A program made the position numbers and the translations under genes. Below, piece by piece: positions 45,272-56,445 of a stretch of 64,000 bases of DNA. This stretch comes from Chimonanthus salicifolius (lineage: Eukaryota; Streptophyta; Magnoliopsida; Laurales; Calycanthaceae), in NCBI GenBank assembly GCA_013350335.1, contig CM023540.1, positions 56,458,962 to 56,522,961 of the forward strand, in the 5' to 3' direction. Position 1 is the first letter of the stretch. Each line of letters begins with the position of its first letter. The notes under the pieces are model-generated. The model ran no database searches, was not told the origin of the DNA, and saw nothing but the letters and a program-made list of their open reading frames with translations.

Positions 45272-45285
45272 ACAAAGGGGGAGAT
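45272..45285 (+). promoter_or_regulatory. Polypurine tract of the copia-type element
   Basis: ACAAAGGGGGAGAT directly before TGTTAGTG. This motif is the usual primer for plus-strand synthesis in plant copia elements. Confidence 0.8.
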
Positions 45286-46659
45286 TGTTAGTGCCCCAGT
45301 TTTGCTAGGTCCCTAAGTTTATCAATTCCATGACTCGGGAAGAAGCACTTGCTAGAATCTTAAAAACTCAAGATAGTCAAGATTGAAGATCATGCTCCAC
45401 TGGAGAAGCTCATCGTTATGGCCATAGGTGACTTTAGGTGGTACCCACACCTTAGGAAGACCATTCCTAGGCTTAACTTAACAAATGGTAAAATCATGAA
45501 AAAACCTAGAGAGGAAGGTTGACAGTGAATTGGAACCCAACTTGGAAATATGAATTTGGTTTCACTGTCAGCTCGACCATTCGCTCTCACCATGTAATGC
45601 CCCGCCCTTTTTCACTAGCTTTCCAAAAAGAAAAATCAGAGTCTATTTTTTTTAATAAAGAGTGAGATAAAGAGCGGGAGGTCACGATGCGAGCTAAGTG
45701 CAGACTTCTAAAGTTCGACCCTTAACTGGCCAACCTTATATGTGCATGCACTAAGTCCATGAAAACGGTTCACACATAATAATATAAACATGCGGATTAT
45801 AATAGAACCTAGTTCTATTCCATTTTAGATAGCAAAGTACTCCGTTAATTATAAATGATTATCTTAACTTAAATAACCAAAGTAACCATTCACAAACCAT
45901 AGCAAATATCTAAACAATTACATACCCGAAGTTTAGCTACTCAAATTACATGTCCATGAGTAACATAAATAAAAATAATCCAATCACATATCCAAGCTCC
46001 TATGCTTGGCTCCGATCACGTTCATCGTTCCTTTCCTTTCCTGTATCATCCACTAGGGTAAAAGTAGGGCGTTAGAACAACGCGCCTAGTAGGCATTCCA
46101 TTAGGGTCTACACATGGTTAGTACAAATCATAGATAATATCATAATGTCAAAAACCATATAAACCATGCCATGTCATGATGTCAAATGTAATGAGTCCCA
46201 CCCATCACAAGTACATATAAGTACCCCCACTCTTTCGGACGCCTAGACGGAGTGTGGCCCCTCCGGTTTCTTCTTGATGGAAATGCACATCAAGGTATCC
46301 CACATAGGTTTTTCGGACGCCACGACGGAGTGTGGCCCCTTCGGTTACATATCCTTCACCCCATGCCATGCATGAGAGGCTAATGAAACACATGCTATTT
46401 TATATTATAAACATAGCATTAAAACTCACATTTGGAACATATCTTTTACAACATAAATTCATCAAAATAAGAATAAACCATCATACATAAACCATGTTTC
46501 AAAAAGGTAGAATCCTACCAAAGACCACTAACGTGTCCTTGCTTCTTAAACAGGCAACCGCTCACGATCGCGCACCATTTATGAGGTCCCGTCACCTTGT
46601 TACATATCAACAAGTCAACTAATGTTCCAACCATGTCTAAGTCCATAATATATGCCTTA

Positions 46660-47581
46660 GTGGGGTTTGGCCATACACTATGGCCGAACCTCACCCACTT
46701 AGTTTTTGGGGTTCCTTTTTAATCCATAGGTCATTTTAATCATGTGGGTCTAAGATCAGCCACCCTTTGATTCATTAACCCAAATACACATAATTTCATC
46801 ATTTAAAAGTCCCAAAGTCCCAAAAACACTCCCCATGGGGTTCGGCCATACGCCATGGCCGAACCCATGGTCTTTCATTTTTGACCATATTTACATTTTT
46901 ACCATTATTCCTTCCATGGTTAGTCACCTTCATTTATTCACTCATGTTTAGGTCCCAAAACATAGATCCATACTTAACCCATAAAAATGGCTCATAAAAT
47001 GGGTCATGGGGTTTGGCCGTACACCATGGCCGAACCCATGATGTCTTATTTTTCATCCCCCCTTAAATCATTTACCATATTTAGACCCATAACAAAGTCC
47101 CTCCATGAGGGGGTTTAATAATGCACTTTGGTCCAATATTTTGCAACCCATAATCCCTTAGCATTTCCTCCATCATTTCATGGTCAAAATAGATCAAGTC
47201 CATTAATATTTTTCCATGATTTTCCTCATTTAAAACCCCTTCAAAAATTACTAACATTATCTATTCAAAACCTTAAAATCATTAACCAACATTCCATGGT
47301 TTTCATCCTTTAAACCCGTTAAGAATCACTTAATTTCCCTCCATGGGGTTCGGCCATGCTCTATGGCCGAACCCTATGGTTCATCCTTTCCATTGAAATA
47401 CCATATTCATCCCCTAATTTTTCTTCCATGGGCATGGCCGAACCCTATGGTTCCATGTTTCCTCTTTTAAATCCAATCAAAACATCATAACCTTCCATGG
47501 TTTTCATCATTCTTAAAATTATTAAAAAAAACCAATGTTCTTTCATGGGGTTCGGCCATGCACAATGGCCGAACCCTATGG
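46660..47581. repeat. Palindrome array in solo LTR 3
   Basis: Copies at about 46660, 46833, 47005, 47342, 47427 (right arm only) and 47544, with arms GGTTCGGCCAT and ATGGCCGAACC. Confidence 0.85.
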
Positions 47582-47904
47582 TTCCTTACTTTAAACAAAA
47601 TTTACCAAAATACCTACCGGTTCCGCGACTCCTCCTGTTTTCCTTCGCTCCGACTTGTTCTTCTGATCCTTTCCTTCCTTAGTATCTTCCTCCTTCCGTC
47701 TTACTTCTTTGGCCGAGATTGTGACTTGAGAGAGAGATAGAGTTCGGCCAAATTATGTGGGTTTGAGAGAGGATCGGCCTTGAGTGAGAGGGAGAGGAGT
47801 TTGGGATGTAAACTCTAAGTTCTTTTCTCTTTTGTCCTTGTGAGTGGTCGGCTAAGAGAGGGTGTGAGGGAGAGAAACAACCAAGAGGGAGAGGGAGCGT
47901 TCGG

Positions 47905-48410
47905 CCTTGTTTGAATTTGAAAATTAAACCAAAACTCACATTATCTCTCCAACGTGTAGCCTTGTATTTGTTTGAATTTGAAAATTAAACCAAAACTCCC
48001 CATTATGTCTCCAACATGTGCCTTGCCTTTGTTTGAATTTGAAAATTAAACCAAAACTCCCCATTATCTCTGCAACGTGTGCCTTGCCTTTGTTTGAATT
48101 TGAAAATTAAACCAAAACTCCCCATTTGTTTGAATTTGAAATATGTAACCACCTCCATTATTTCTCCATGTGGGTGTTTCATCCATGAGATAAAACTCCA
48201 TGGCTCCAACGTGTGCCTTTGAATTTGAATTTGAAATGTATAACCATCCATCCCATTATCTCTCCATGTGTAACCATTGTTTGAATTTGAAATAACCATA
48301 ACCCCTCCATCTCTCCAACGTGTAACCATTGTTTCAATTTGAAATAAACCAAACCTCCCCACCTCTCCAACGTGTATCCTTGTTTTGAATTTGAATTTTA
48401 AACCAAAACT
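47905..48410 (-). repeat. Minisatellite, about 60-bp unit, in solo LTR 3
   Basis: The unit TTTGAATTTGAAAATTAAAC followed by CAAAACTCCCCATTATCTCT and CAACGTGTGCCTTG recurs at about 57-61 bp steps, first four units nearly identical, later ones degenerate. The other LTR copies have only one or two such segments. Confidence 0.8.
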
Positions 48411-50294
48411 CCCCACCTTTTATTTAATTCAAACAACTCTACTCACTTAACTCATCACTTTAATTAATTCAAATCAACTCAACTCACTTGGTGGTCAACC
48501 AAGTCAAACACGACCCATTGGGTCCCAATTGGCCATTTTGACTCAATTAACAAACTTTGACCCAATTAAGAATCTTGACCCAATTGAATACATCTTACCC
48601 ATTTATTTCGATTGCAACCATATCCACAATCCGTTGGGTCTTAATTGGGCAATTGACTCAACCCTTTACCCATCTAAGGTCCATATCCAATAATTCACAA
48701 ATTAAATGGGCAAATTTCATAAATATTGATAACATGAATTTACGAAGTGTTACACACTGATTCCTCAGTGGAGACAGGATCGACCCATCATGGTCAAAGA
48801 CTGTTCGGTGAGATTGATAAAGGTTCTGGAACATAGAACTGACATTCTAGGTGTGCCTCTGATCGAGTGTCTTGTATGCACCGACCCCTCGGTGAAAGGC
48901 TGAAACGACCCCTCGTTGTCAACGACTCTTCGATAAAGACTTGTGAGTTCTGGACTTTGAACTCAAATGGGCTCTCGAGAAAATAGACATATCGGTAGTT
49001 CAAGACCGATCGAGAGTACTAAGACCGACCCCTGGGTAACGGGCTACAGGTCGGTCTGTGTAAGACTAGTTTCTGGACTTGAAATTCTGTCAGCATGGTG
49101 TTGTCCCAGACCGAGCCTCTCATATGGACCAACCTATCGGTGTCATGACTATCGACCAATCGACGACACCGACCTGTCGGGAAAGAATTATACCGTTGGA
49201 AGTGCATTTAATGCGCAACGGTCGGGTTGTTGAACGGTAATATTTTTAGTCACCGACAGCTCGGTGCGCCCGACCTGTCGTACATGATCGTTGCTAAAAC
49301 TGGTTGCCTTGTCTATAAATACCAATCTTTGTGCAACCACTTAGCATCCTTTGGCGAATCGGTTGGACCTTCATCATTATCAGTGAACTTAAACAAGGGC
49401 CAAGAAAAGGATCACTCTCTCTCTTGTGCCTACACTTGGGGAATCTAATATAACCAATCATATAGATTGAGTTTGTGAGAGAGAGAGGAGAAAGGATAAT
49501 AAACTAGGAATGATTCGGTAGAACCAGCTTCCTAGTCACTCTGGAATTGTGATTGCTTTATGACGGCTAGAAGGCGGAGCGTCGGCACACATTGGGTGGA
49601 TCTTGAAGAAGCACACATCAATGTGAAAGAACTTCAAAGGCAAGTGCTTCGTGGTTTTAATTTTATTTAAAACCTTTGTTCTGTGAAAGTAGATTAAGGA
49701 GGCTTAGCTCCGGAACCACTAAAAAAAATCTAGAGCGTCGTCTCTCGCAATGTGGTGGGTGGAATTCATAGCCAAATGAATAGGTGAAATTTCCTATTCT
49801 ACTGTGGTGGGTGAAATTCCCAGCCGATTGAGTGAGGTGGAATTCCTACTTTAATTGTGAATAGTGTAAGTCCCCACTTAGTGGATTTGGGGATAGCTCA
49901 AGGTTGAGCTAGTCCTAACAGTGGATGTAGGTTGGGTAACCGAACCACTATAAATCTGGTCTTATGGTGTTTGATCTTTGTGTGTTTGTATTTAGTATTT
50001 AAGTACTCTTCTCAATACACATCACTTAGCATTTGATTATCTTCATTTACACATTGTGCACATGCATTGATAATCAACCAATATGCGAAGGGTTATAAAC
50101 TTAGTGTGATCACTTAAGTAATTAAAAACAAGTTATATGACCAAAACAAATCTCTTGAATGACATTGTCATTCGCTGCACTTAAAATAATGAAGAATTTT
50201 GAAAACACCATGGAAACTGGGATTGTCCTATTCCCCCCTCCCCCCTCCTTCTCTTGGGTCAAATCGTGTTCTAGTACAAGGGGAAGAACTTTCA

Positions 50295-51104
50295 CACACC
50301 ATCCATTAGCCATCCTTTATTCCAGACCATTCATTGCATTCATAAACTTAGGAAACCCCTAGAGCCACCTTTCCAAATCCGTTGCATACATTCATCATCT
50401 TAGATCTAGGCCATTCATTTCATCATCCATCTAGATGAACCTTTAAATCACAACCCTCCATGCATAATCTTATCATTCATAAAATTATCTAATCAATCCA
50501 TTAGTAAAGGCATTAGATATTAAACCATTTAATCATAGCCATTCATCTAGATCTAACCCAACTTGCAATCCAAGCAATCCAAAGCCCATCCACTCGATTT
50601 TTCCTTTGACCAACACATCATCACCTATCCATCTCCACCTCACACGATTTTCTCATATCTTTCTCCACCTCATTCGAATTTCGCACTAAGGAAACCCTCC
50701 ATGTCATCATGCATACATCCAACCATTCATCCATCTTAACTTTGCAACTCATTCATCCATTCATCATTGCATTAAACCCTAACCATATATGCAAAATTCG
50801 ACCATAGCAATTCAAATCCCATGATATTCAAATTTCGTTGTTTAAGTCCCAAGCCAACTTGATCCCCAAGGCACCAAATTCGTGTGTACCCTATGTAGCC
50901 CTAACATTTTCATTTTAAATCTCATCCATTCATGTTTAATTAGATTTAATCTTAGCCCTCCATTCATCATCTAAAATTAGATTAAATCTCCACCATTCAT
51001 TCTAATCCCAAGCATATAAATAGACCATTTACCCATAGCCAAACTCGAATTTCATCAAGAGCTTTAGGAGATTGAAGATTGGAGAATACACAAGAGACAA
51101 AAGA
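50295..51104 (+). other. Segment between nested insertions, with TATA box
   Basis: C/A-rich, no open gene. A TATA box (TATAAATAG, 51015-51023) precedes a leader-like stretch that is cut by the chromovirus at 51105. It probably continues the sequence at 34935-35641. Confidence 0.4.
51015..51023 (+). promoter_or_regulatory. TATA box of the split outer unit
   Basis: TATAAATAG at about 80-90 bp before the chromovirus insertion. Its associated transcript is unknown. Confidence 0.4.
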
Positions 51105-52300
51105 TGTAACACCCTAGATTTTTAAGATATCAATTTACATGAATTTTTTCTATTTAAATTATAAATTAATGGACATGGACCGTATATGGGTAAGATGTGT
51201 TTAATTGGGTCAAGGTTGTTATTTGGGTCAAAAGGCCCAATTGGGACCCAATGGGTCTTGGTTGACTTGGTTGACCACCAAGTGAGTCTAATCTTAACTT
51301 GGTTGGGGCTGATTTGAGTTGGAAATGGAATCAAATAGTTGAGTTGAATTAAATGGTGGAGTTGAATTAAATGGATGAGTTGAGTTGGGTGAGTTGGATG
51401 GAATACTTATTTTAAGTGAGTGAAGTGTGTAGATGAAAGGTGTTTGGGTGGTTTCAAATTCAAACAATACTACAAGTTGGATGCATGGGGAGTTTTACCT
51501 CATGCATGAAACTTCCATTTGAATCATTAAAGAGAGGTGACGGTTTTGTGGTCCAAGCTTAGTCAAGACCATTGGCTACATGGGAGTTTCACCTCATGGA
51601 TGAAACTCCCAACTAGAAATTAAAATGGATAATGAAGAGGTGGGGAGTTGTTTTATTTCAAATTTCAAATACAAGTATACACGTTGGAGGAGGGGGGAAA
51701 GTTTCATCTTAAGATGAAACCCCCACATAAAGCATTAATGAGAGGAGGAAGATGGGGGGAGTCTACACCAAGGCAACCCTTGGTGGCCATTGGAGCCTTG
51801 AGAGTTTTTATCTTAGGGAAACCCCCAAGGGAGGCATTAAGGATAATAGTAATGAAAATGGGAGTTACAAGTGTTGCAACCAAGAAGACACCACCTTGGG
51901 GCTGAATTTGATTAACCAAAGGAGGAGTTTCATTTCCATTCACTCTCTCTCCCTCTCTTCCTCTCTTAGCCGACCAACACTCTAAGGAAAGAAGACCAAA
52001 CACTTTGAGAATTCTATCTCATTCTCTCCCTCTCTCTGAAGGCCGGTTCTCCTCTCAAAGGTCAAAGTGGACTTAGAATAATTTGATCTCAAGCTTCTAT
52101 CCCAATCCATATCTCTTGGCCGAACCATTTTTGGAGGAGTTATATTGATCAAGTTCACACTCGGCCAAAGGATCAAGAAAAGAAGGAGAGGCTAAGGAAG
52201 GAAAGGAACAAGCCGGAGCAAAGGACAAATTGGAAGAGTCGCGGGATTGGTAAGTGCTCAATAAACTCTTGTTAAATAAAATGGTCAAGGAAACATGATT

Positions 52301-53359
52301 CAGCCATTGTATGGCCGAACCTATCAAGGGTTAAAATCATGGCTATTGATGTTTAAAGGAGAAGAACATGGACCATAGGATTCGGCCACTTTGTATGGCC
52401 GAACCCCATGAAACATCATGGGATTGATTTTATTGGATTTGAAGGAAGGAAATCACAAGTGTATGTGTTTGATTTTGTTAAAGTTTTAAAAAGGATTTAA
52501 ATAGATGGAGGTATGAGAACCAATCATAGATGCATGATAGTTTTCTAATGGAAATAAGGAACCATAGGGTTCAGCCATGAGTATGGCCGAACCCCATGGA
52601 GAGATAATGATGGATGGTGTATCATGTTTAATTAATTTTGAAGATGGTTAATAACTTAGAAAGGTGCTGGGTATTTGGATCTAAAAGAATGGAAAAGGGG
52701 AGCACTAAAACCCACCATGGCCGAACCTCACCAAGTACTTGTTATGGATTTAGATATCATAGGGTTCGGCTATGTGTATGGCCGAACCCCATGAACCTTT
52801 TGGTGAATCATCTTTGGGACTTGGTTATAAGTAAATAAACCAATTAATTAGCCGTGGACGATTAATGGCATAGTATGTAATTAAGGGTGAAAAGGATGAA
52901 CCATGGGTTCGGCCATGGTGCATCGCCGAACCCCATGGAAAATATTGGTGGATTTAAATGGTGATCAATTATAAACATTTGTGGTACAAGTGACTAGATG
53001 TGGAGGTCATGATCTTGTATCTAACTTGAAGATCAAAGGGTTGGAAGATGAGCATAAAATCAAGGGAGTGAGTTTCGGCCATGGTGTATGGCCGAACCCC
53101 ACTAATGAATTTTATGGACTTATGATGTTATGTGTGAATGATCAGATGAATGGATTAGCAATTAGACTTAATTAAAAGGGACTAAAGGAATAAAAATTAA
53201 GAGGGTGAGGTTCGGCCATGTTGTATGGCCGAACCCCACTAAGGTGGATTTTGGTGGTCTAAGGGTTAAGTACTTTGTTTAGTGATGAATGACTAAATAA
53301 AAGAAGGGCACAAATCAAAGTATGTGAGGTTCGGCCATGGTGTATGGCCGAACCCCACA
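52301..53359. repeat. Palindrome array in the 5' LTR
   Basis: Nine sites: about 52301, 52374, 52563, 52717 (right arm only), 52759, 52900, 53070, 53206 and 53325. Inner arms GGTTCGGCC and GGCCGAACC are constant. Outer bases change as pairs (CAT..ATG at some sites, GTG..CAC at others). Confidence 0.9.
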
Positions 53360-53966
53360 AAGGTGTGTTTATGGACTTAAGACCAAAAGGAAAATCAAAT
53401 GGTATATGGATTGACTTGTTGATGTGTAACAAGGTGACGAGACCACACAAACGGGGCACGATCGTGATCGGTTGCCGGTTTAAAGCTCAAGGACACATTA
53501 GTTGTCTTGGGTAGGATTCTACTTTATTTGAAACCGTGGTTATGTATGTTGGTTTTATCTTATTTTAATGGTTTATGTTTTAAAATATTGTGTTTCAAAT
53601 ATGAGGATTTAATGCTAGATTTATCATACAAAATAGCATGGAATTCATTAGCATCTCATGCATGGCGGTTAAGTGACCGGAGTGGCCACACTCCGTTGGG
53701 GCGTCCGAATAACCTCTGTGGGGGAACCTTGATGATGAGAATCCCATCAAGAGATAACCGGAGGGGTCACACTCCGTCGGGGCGTCCGAAAAAACTATGT
53801 GGGGGTACCTTGATGATGAGAATCCCATCAAGAGGATATGTTTGATTGTAATGGGTGGGACTCATTGCATACATGACATGGCATGATTTTACAAGGTTTT
53901 GATGTTATATTATTTATATGCATGTCTTATACTAACCATGTGTTAGCCATACTTAGAATTCCTACT

Positions 53967-53987
53967 GGGCGCGTTGTTCTAACGCCC
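53967..53987 (+). other. Conserved stem-loop in the LTR
   Basis: GCGTT-gttct-AACGC preceded by GGGC and followed by CC. The same block is present at 24063-24083 and 46067-46087 (reverse complement), 44396-44416 and 62311-62331. Confidence 0.6.
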
Positions 53988-54470
53988 TACTTCTACCCTA
54001 GTGAATGAAACAGGAAATGAAGGTAATGATGATCGCGAACGGAGCAATGCATAAGAGCTTTGGATGATTTTATTGTTTTATTAAGTTACGGAAGGACATG
54101 TAATTTGAGTAATTAGACTTCGGCATGTAATAATTAGATATTTGCTATGGTTTGTGAATGGTTTGGTATAGATATTTAATCTAAGTTTATTTGGTTAACG
54201 ACTAAGTACTTTTCTATCTAAAATGGACTAGTATTAGGTTCTATTATAATCCACAGTCAGTTTATGTTATAATCCACATTGATAATAAGTTACTATGTGT
54301 GAACCGTTCTCGTGGACTTAGTCCATGCACACATGGGGTTGGCCAGTTAAGGGTTGGACTTTAGAAGTCCGGACTTAGCTCGCGTCGTGCCGTCCCGCTC
54401 TCTATCACTTAAAAAAAAAAATAGACTCTGATTTTCGGAAAGCAAATGAAAAAGGGCGGGGCGTTACAAT

Positions 54471-54482
54471 TAGTATCAGAGC
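54471..54482 (+). promoter_or_regulatory. Primer-binding site, one mismatch
   Basis: TAGTATCAGAGC, two bases after the 5' LTR, against the canonical TGGTATCAGAGC. Confidence 0.8.
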
Positions 54483-54873
54483 GAAACGGGAAGATTGAAT
54501 CTTTCGAAGTAAGATTAAGACGGTTTCATGTCTCACTGATAGATAAGAATCCCAACTGACCGACTCTTCGGAGTCCGCTGCACGGGGGCCGGATTAATTT
54601 ACTTCGTGAGACTCAGACTGAACATTCAATCTGAGAACAACAATGAATGATAGCAAAAGAAGTGCATTCAAAATAATTGGATATACCAAACATAGCAAAT
54701 TAGGATATATTTCCCCGATATCCCCAAATAGAGAAACAAACAATAGATACTTAGGAAATTTCCTCGAAAACAAAGAAAAACCAAGAGTGCTTATTTGGAA
54801 ATTTCCTCAAAATTGTGAAAATACAAACTGTACTAGGAAACTAAGTCAATGATGTTTTCATGACTTAGGAAAA

Positions 54874-56110
54874 ATGGCTCTAAAGAGAAAGACCCAACAG
54901 GACCAGAAAAGGAAGGAAAAAGTGGTAGAAAAATCTCAACAGGCAGAGGAAAGACAATCCCGACGGGAAGAGGAAGAACGAAAATCCCGACGGGAAGAGG
55001 AGGAACGACAATCCCGACGGGAAGAGGAGGAATGACAATCTCGTCGGGAAGAAGAAAAGCAATCCCACCTCGAGGAGGGGGAACAAAATAGTGTGAATAT
55101 ACCGGTGGTGCCTCCTGAACTACAAAGCTTGGTTCAAGCAGTAGTTACTTCTGTTCTCCAACAGCATCTGAATGGAAGTGGAAGCACTAGTGACGCCAAT
55201 GACCAGAACATGGTCAAAGATTTTCAGCAACAATGCCCTCCCTACTTCAAAGGAAAGGAAGGGGTTGTAGGAGTAGAACATTGGCTGAAGAAGATCACTC
55301 AGATCTTGACCCTACTCAAGATCTCGAGTCATGCTGAAAAGATTTTGCTGGCTACATCACAACTGATCGAAGATGCCGATAAATGGTGGGAGGTTATAGA
55401 AAAACAACAAGCACTTGTGCCGAAAGGTATCGGACTGCAATAACCTGGGAGCAATTCTCAGCTACATTTCTGGTTCACTATTTCCCTGAGGAGGAGAAGG
55501 AGCGCCAGACTCAAACCTTTCTATCCTTGGTACAAGGCTCCATGTCGGTAGCAGAGTATCACTGGGAATTCCTCAGTCTGTCTTGTTATGCATTTTACAT
55601 TGTGGATACGGAGTATCGAAGGGCTCGTAAGTTCGAGCGAGGCCTACGGCCAAGCATTAGGGCTAAAGTGACCATATTCAAGGCAGCCACACTGGCAGAG
55701 GTGGTCAGCAGGGCCACAATAGCAGAGCAGGAGATGGCTGAGTTTGCGCGATTTGATAACTGCCGAACTCATAATAGGAGGGGGTACATTTCAGCCCAAT
55801 AAGAAGCTTCGACCGAACTTCAGCAGACCCTCACCATCCACTGGGTCAACAGGGGGCTTCCGTCCCAATCATCCCTCCCCATCTGCATCTGTCACTCACG
55901 CTCCCAGAGGGGTGAACAACTGCTTTCATTGTGACCAGCCGGATCACTACAAGAGGGAATGCCTACAGCTTAGCAAACCCTCTTATTCCAGAGGTTCATT
56001 TCGCCCACCAGCTAGGCCCACTAACTCACGAGGAGGTAGGACATATAATCAGGCGGGACGGCCGCCTAACCCTAATGGATCTGGACGGTTGTTTACTCTA
56101 GCACCTCCAG
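54874..56110 (+). pseudogene. Chromovirus gag (broken)
   Basis: It starts MALKRKTQQDQKRKEK. A coiled-coil repeat (QSRREEEER) repeats in 27-bp units at about 54950-55060. An in-frame TGA at 55033-55035 sits where neighbouring units have CGA. After 55443 the frame shifts and the capsid part continues (RRARKFERGLRPSIRAKVTI; ATIAEQEMAEFARF). A zinc knuckle of the C-X2-C-X4-H-X4-C type (CFHCDQPDHYKREC, about 55920-55962) follows in a third frame. Confidence 0.88.
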
Positions 56111-56445
56111 CAGATGTGGATCATTCTGTGATTCAAGGTATGGCAGTAGTCAGTAGTTCTTACGCCTTTGCACTATTTGATTCTGGAGCTTCACATTCTT
56201 TCGTATCTGCTCATTCATAACTGCTACTGGTACATTAGTTCAAAAACTATCCTCATCACTCACAAATTGTATCCCTTGTTGGAGACACGTCATTGGGACT
56301 TATATGCACGGCAGTGAATACTGAACTCGTGGACTCAGATTTGAGTTCAATTATCTGGTACTCGATATGACTGAGTACGATATTATATTTGGCATGGACT
56401 GGTTGGCTAGCTTCTAGGCCAACATTGATTGCTATCGCCGCAAAG
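56111..56445 (+). pseudogene. Chromovirus aspartic protease (broken)
   Basis: The active-site motif reads ALFDSGASHSFV (about 56168-56203), D-S-G being a usual form in Ty3 elements. A TAA at 56218 cuts the frame 15 bp later. The remaining part reads TEYDIIFGMDWL in another frame (about 56371), typical of the end of the protease. Confidence 0.85.

Larger units (their letters stand above)
45593..48754 (-). mobile_element. Solo LTR 3 of the long-LTR chromovirus family
   Basis: 3162 bp, TGTAATGCCCCGCCC ... GAAGTGTTACA on the plus strand, minus orientation. It is inserted in the 3' LTR of the copia-type element. The flanks CACCA (45588-45592) and CACTG (48755-48759) differ from the inferred target CACCG by one transition each. 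No internal region is present. Confidence 0.9.
35642..50294 (+). mobile_element. Copia-type LTR retrotransposon with two nested solo LTRs
   Basis: The 5' LTR is 35642-37505 and the 3' LTR is 45286-50294, which is lengthened by a nested solo LTR. A perfect tRNA-Met primer site TGGTATCAGAGC follows the 5' LTR (37507-37518), and the polypurine tract AAAGGGGGAGAT precedes the 3' LTR. The near-matching flanks CACAT (35637-35641) and CACAC (50295-50299) are probably the target duplication. No protease, integrase or RT motif was recognised in the internal region, so the element is probably non-autonomous or heavily deleted. Confidence 0.85.
45286..50294 (+). repeat. 3' LTR of the copia-type element, interrupted by solo LTR 3
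   Basis: It starts TGTTAGTGCCCCAG right after the polypurine tract and ends GAACTTTCA. The copy is cut at 45592 and resumes at 48755, matching the 5' LTR on both sides. Confidence 0.85.
51105..54468 (+). repeat. 5' LTR of the full chromovirus
   Basis: 3364 bp, TGTAACACCC ... GGGGCGTTACA. Besides the palindrome array it has a splice-donor-like site (GTAAGT at 52250) and acceptor-like site (CAG at 54011-54013), two 77-bp units and a stem-loop at 53967-53987. Confidence 0.95.

Noticed and set aside
48003..48416. 137-codon minus-strand frame with repeated FKFKQ/FKLK units
   Set aside because: It is the translation of the 60-bp minisatellite in solo LTR 3, not a gene.
51648..52327. Frames repeated at about 52000 and 60400 on the minus strand
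   Set aside because: They are the two LTRs of the full chromovirus and lie in non-coding LTR sequence.
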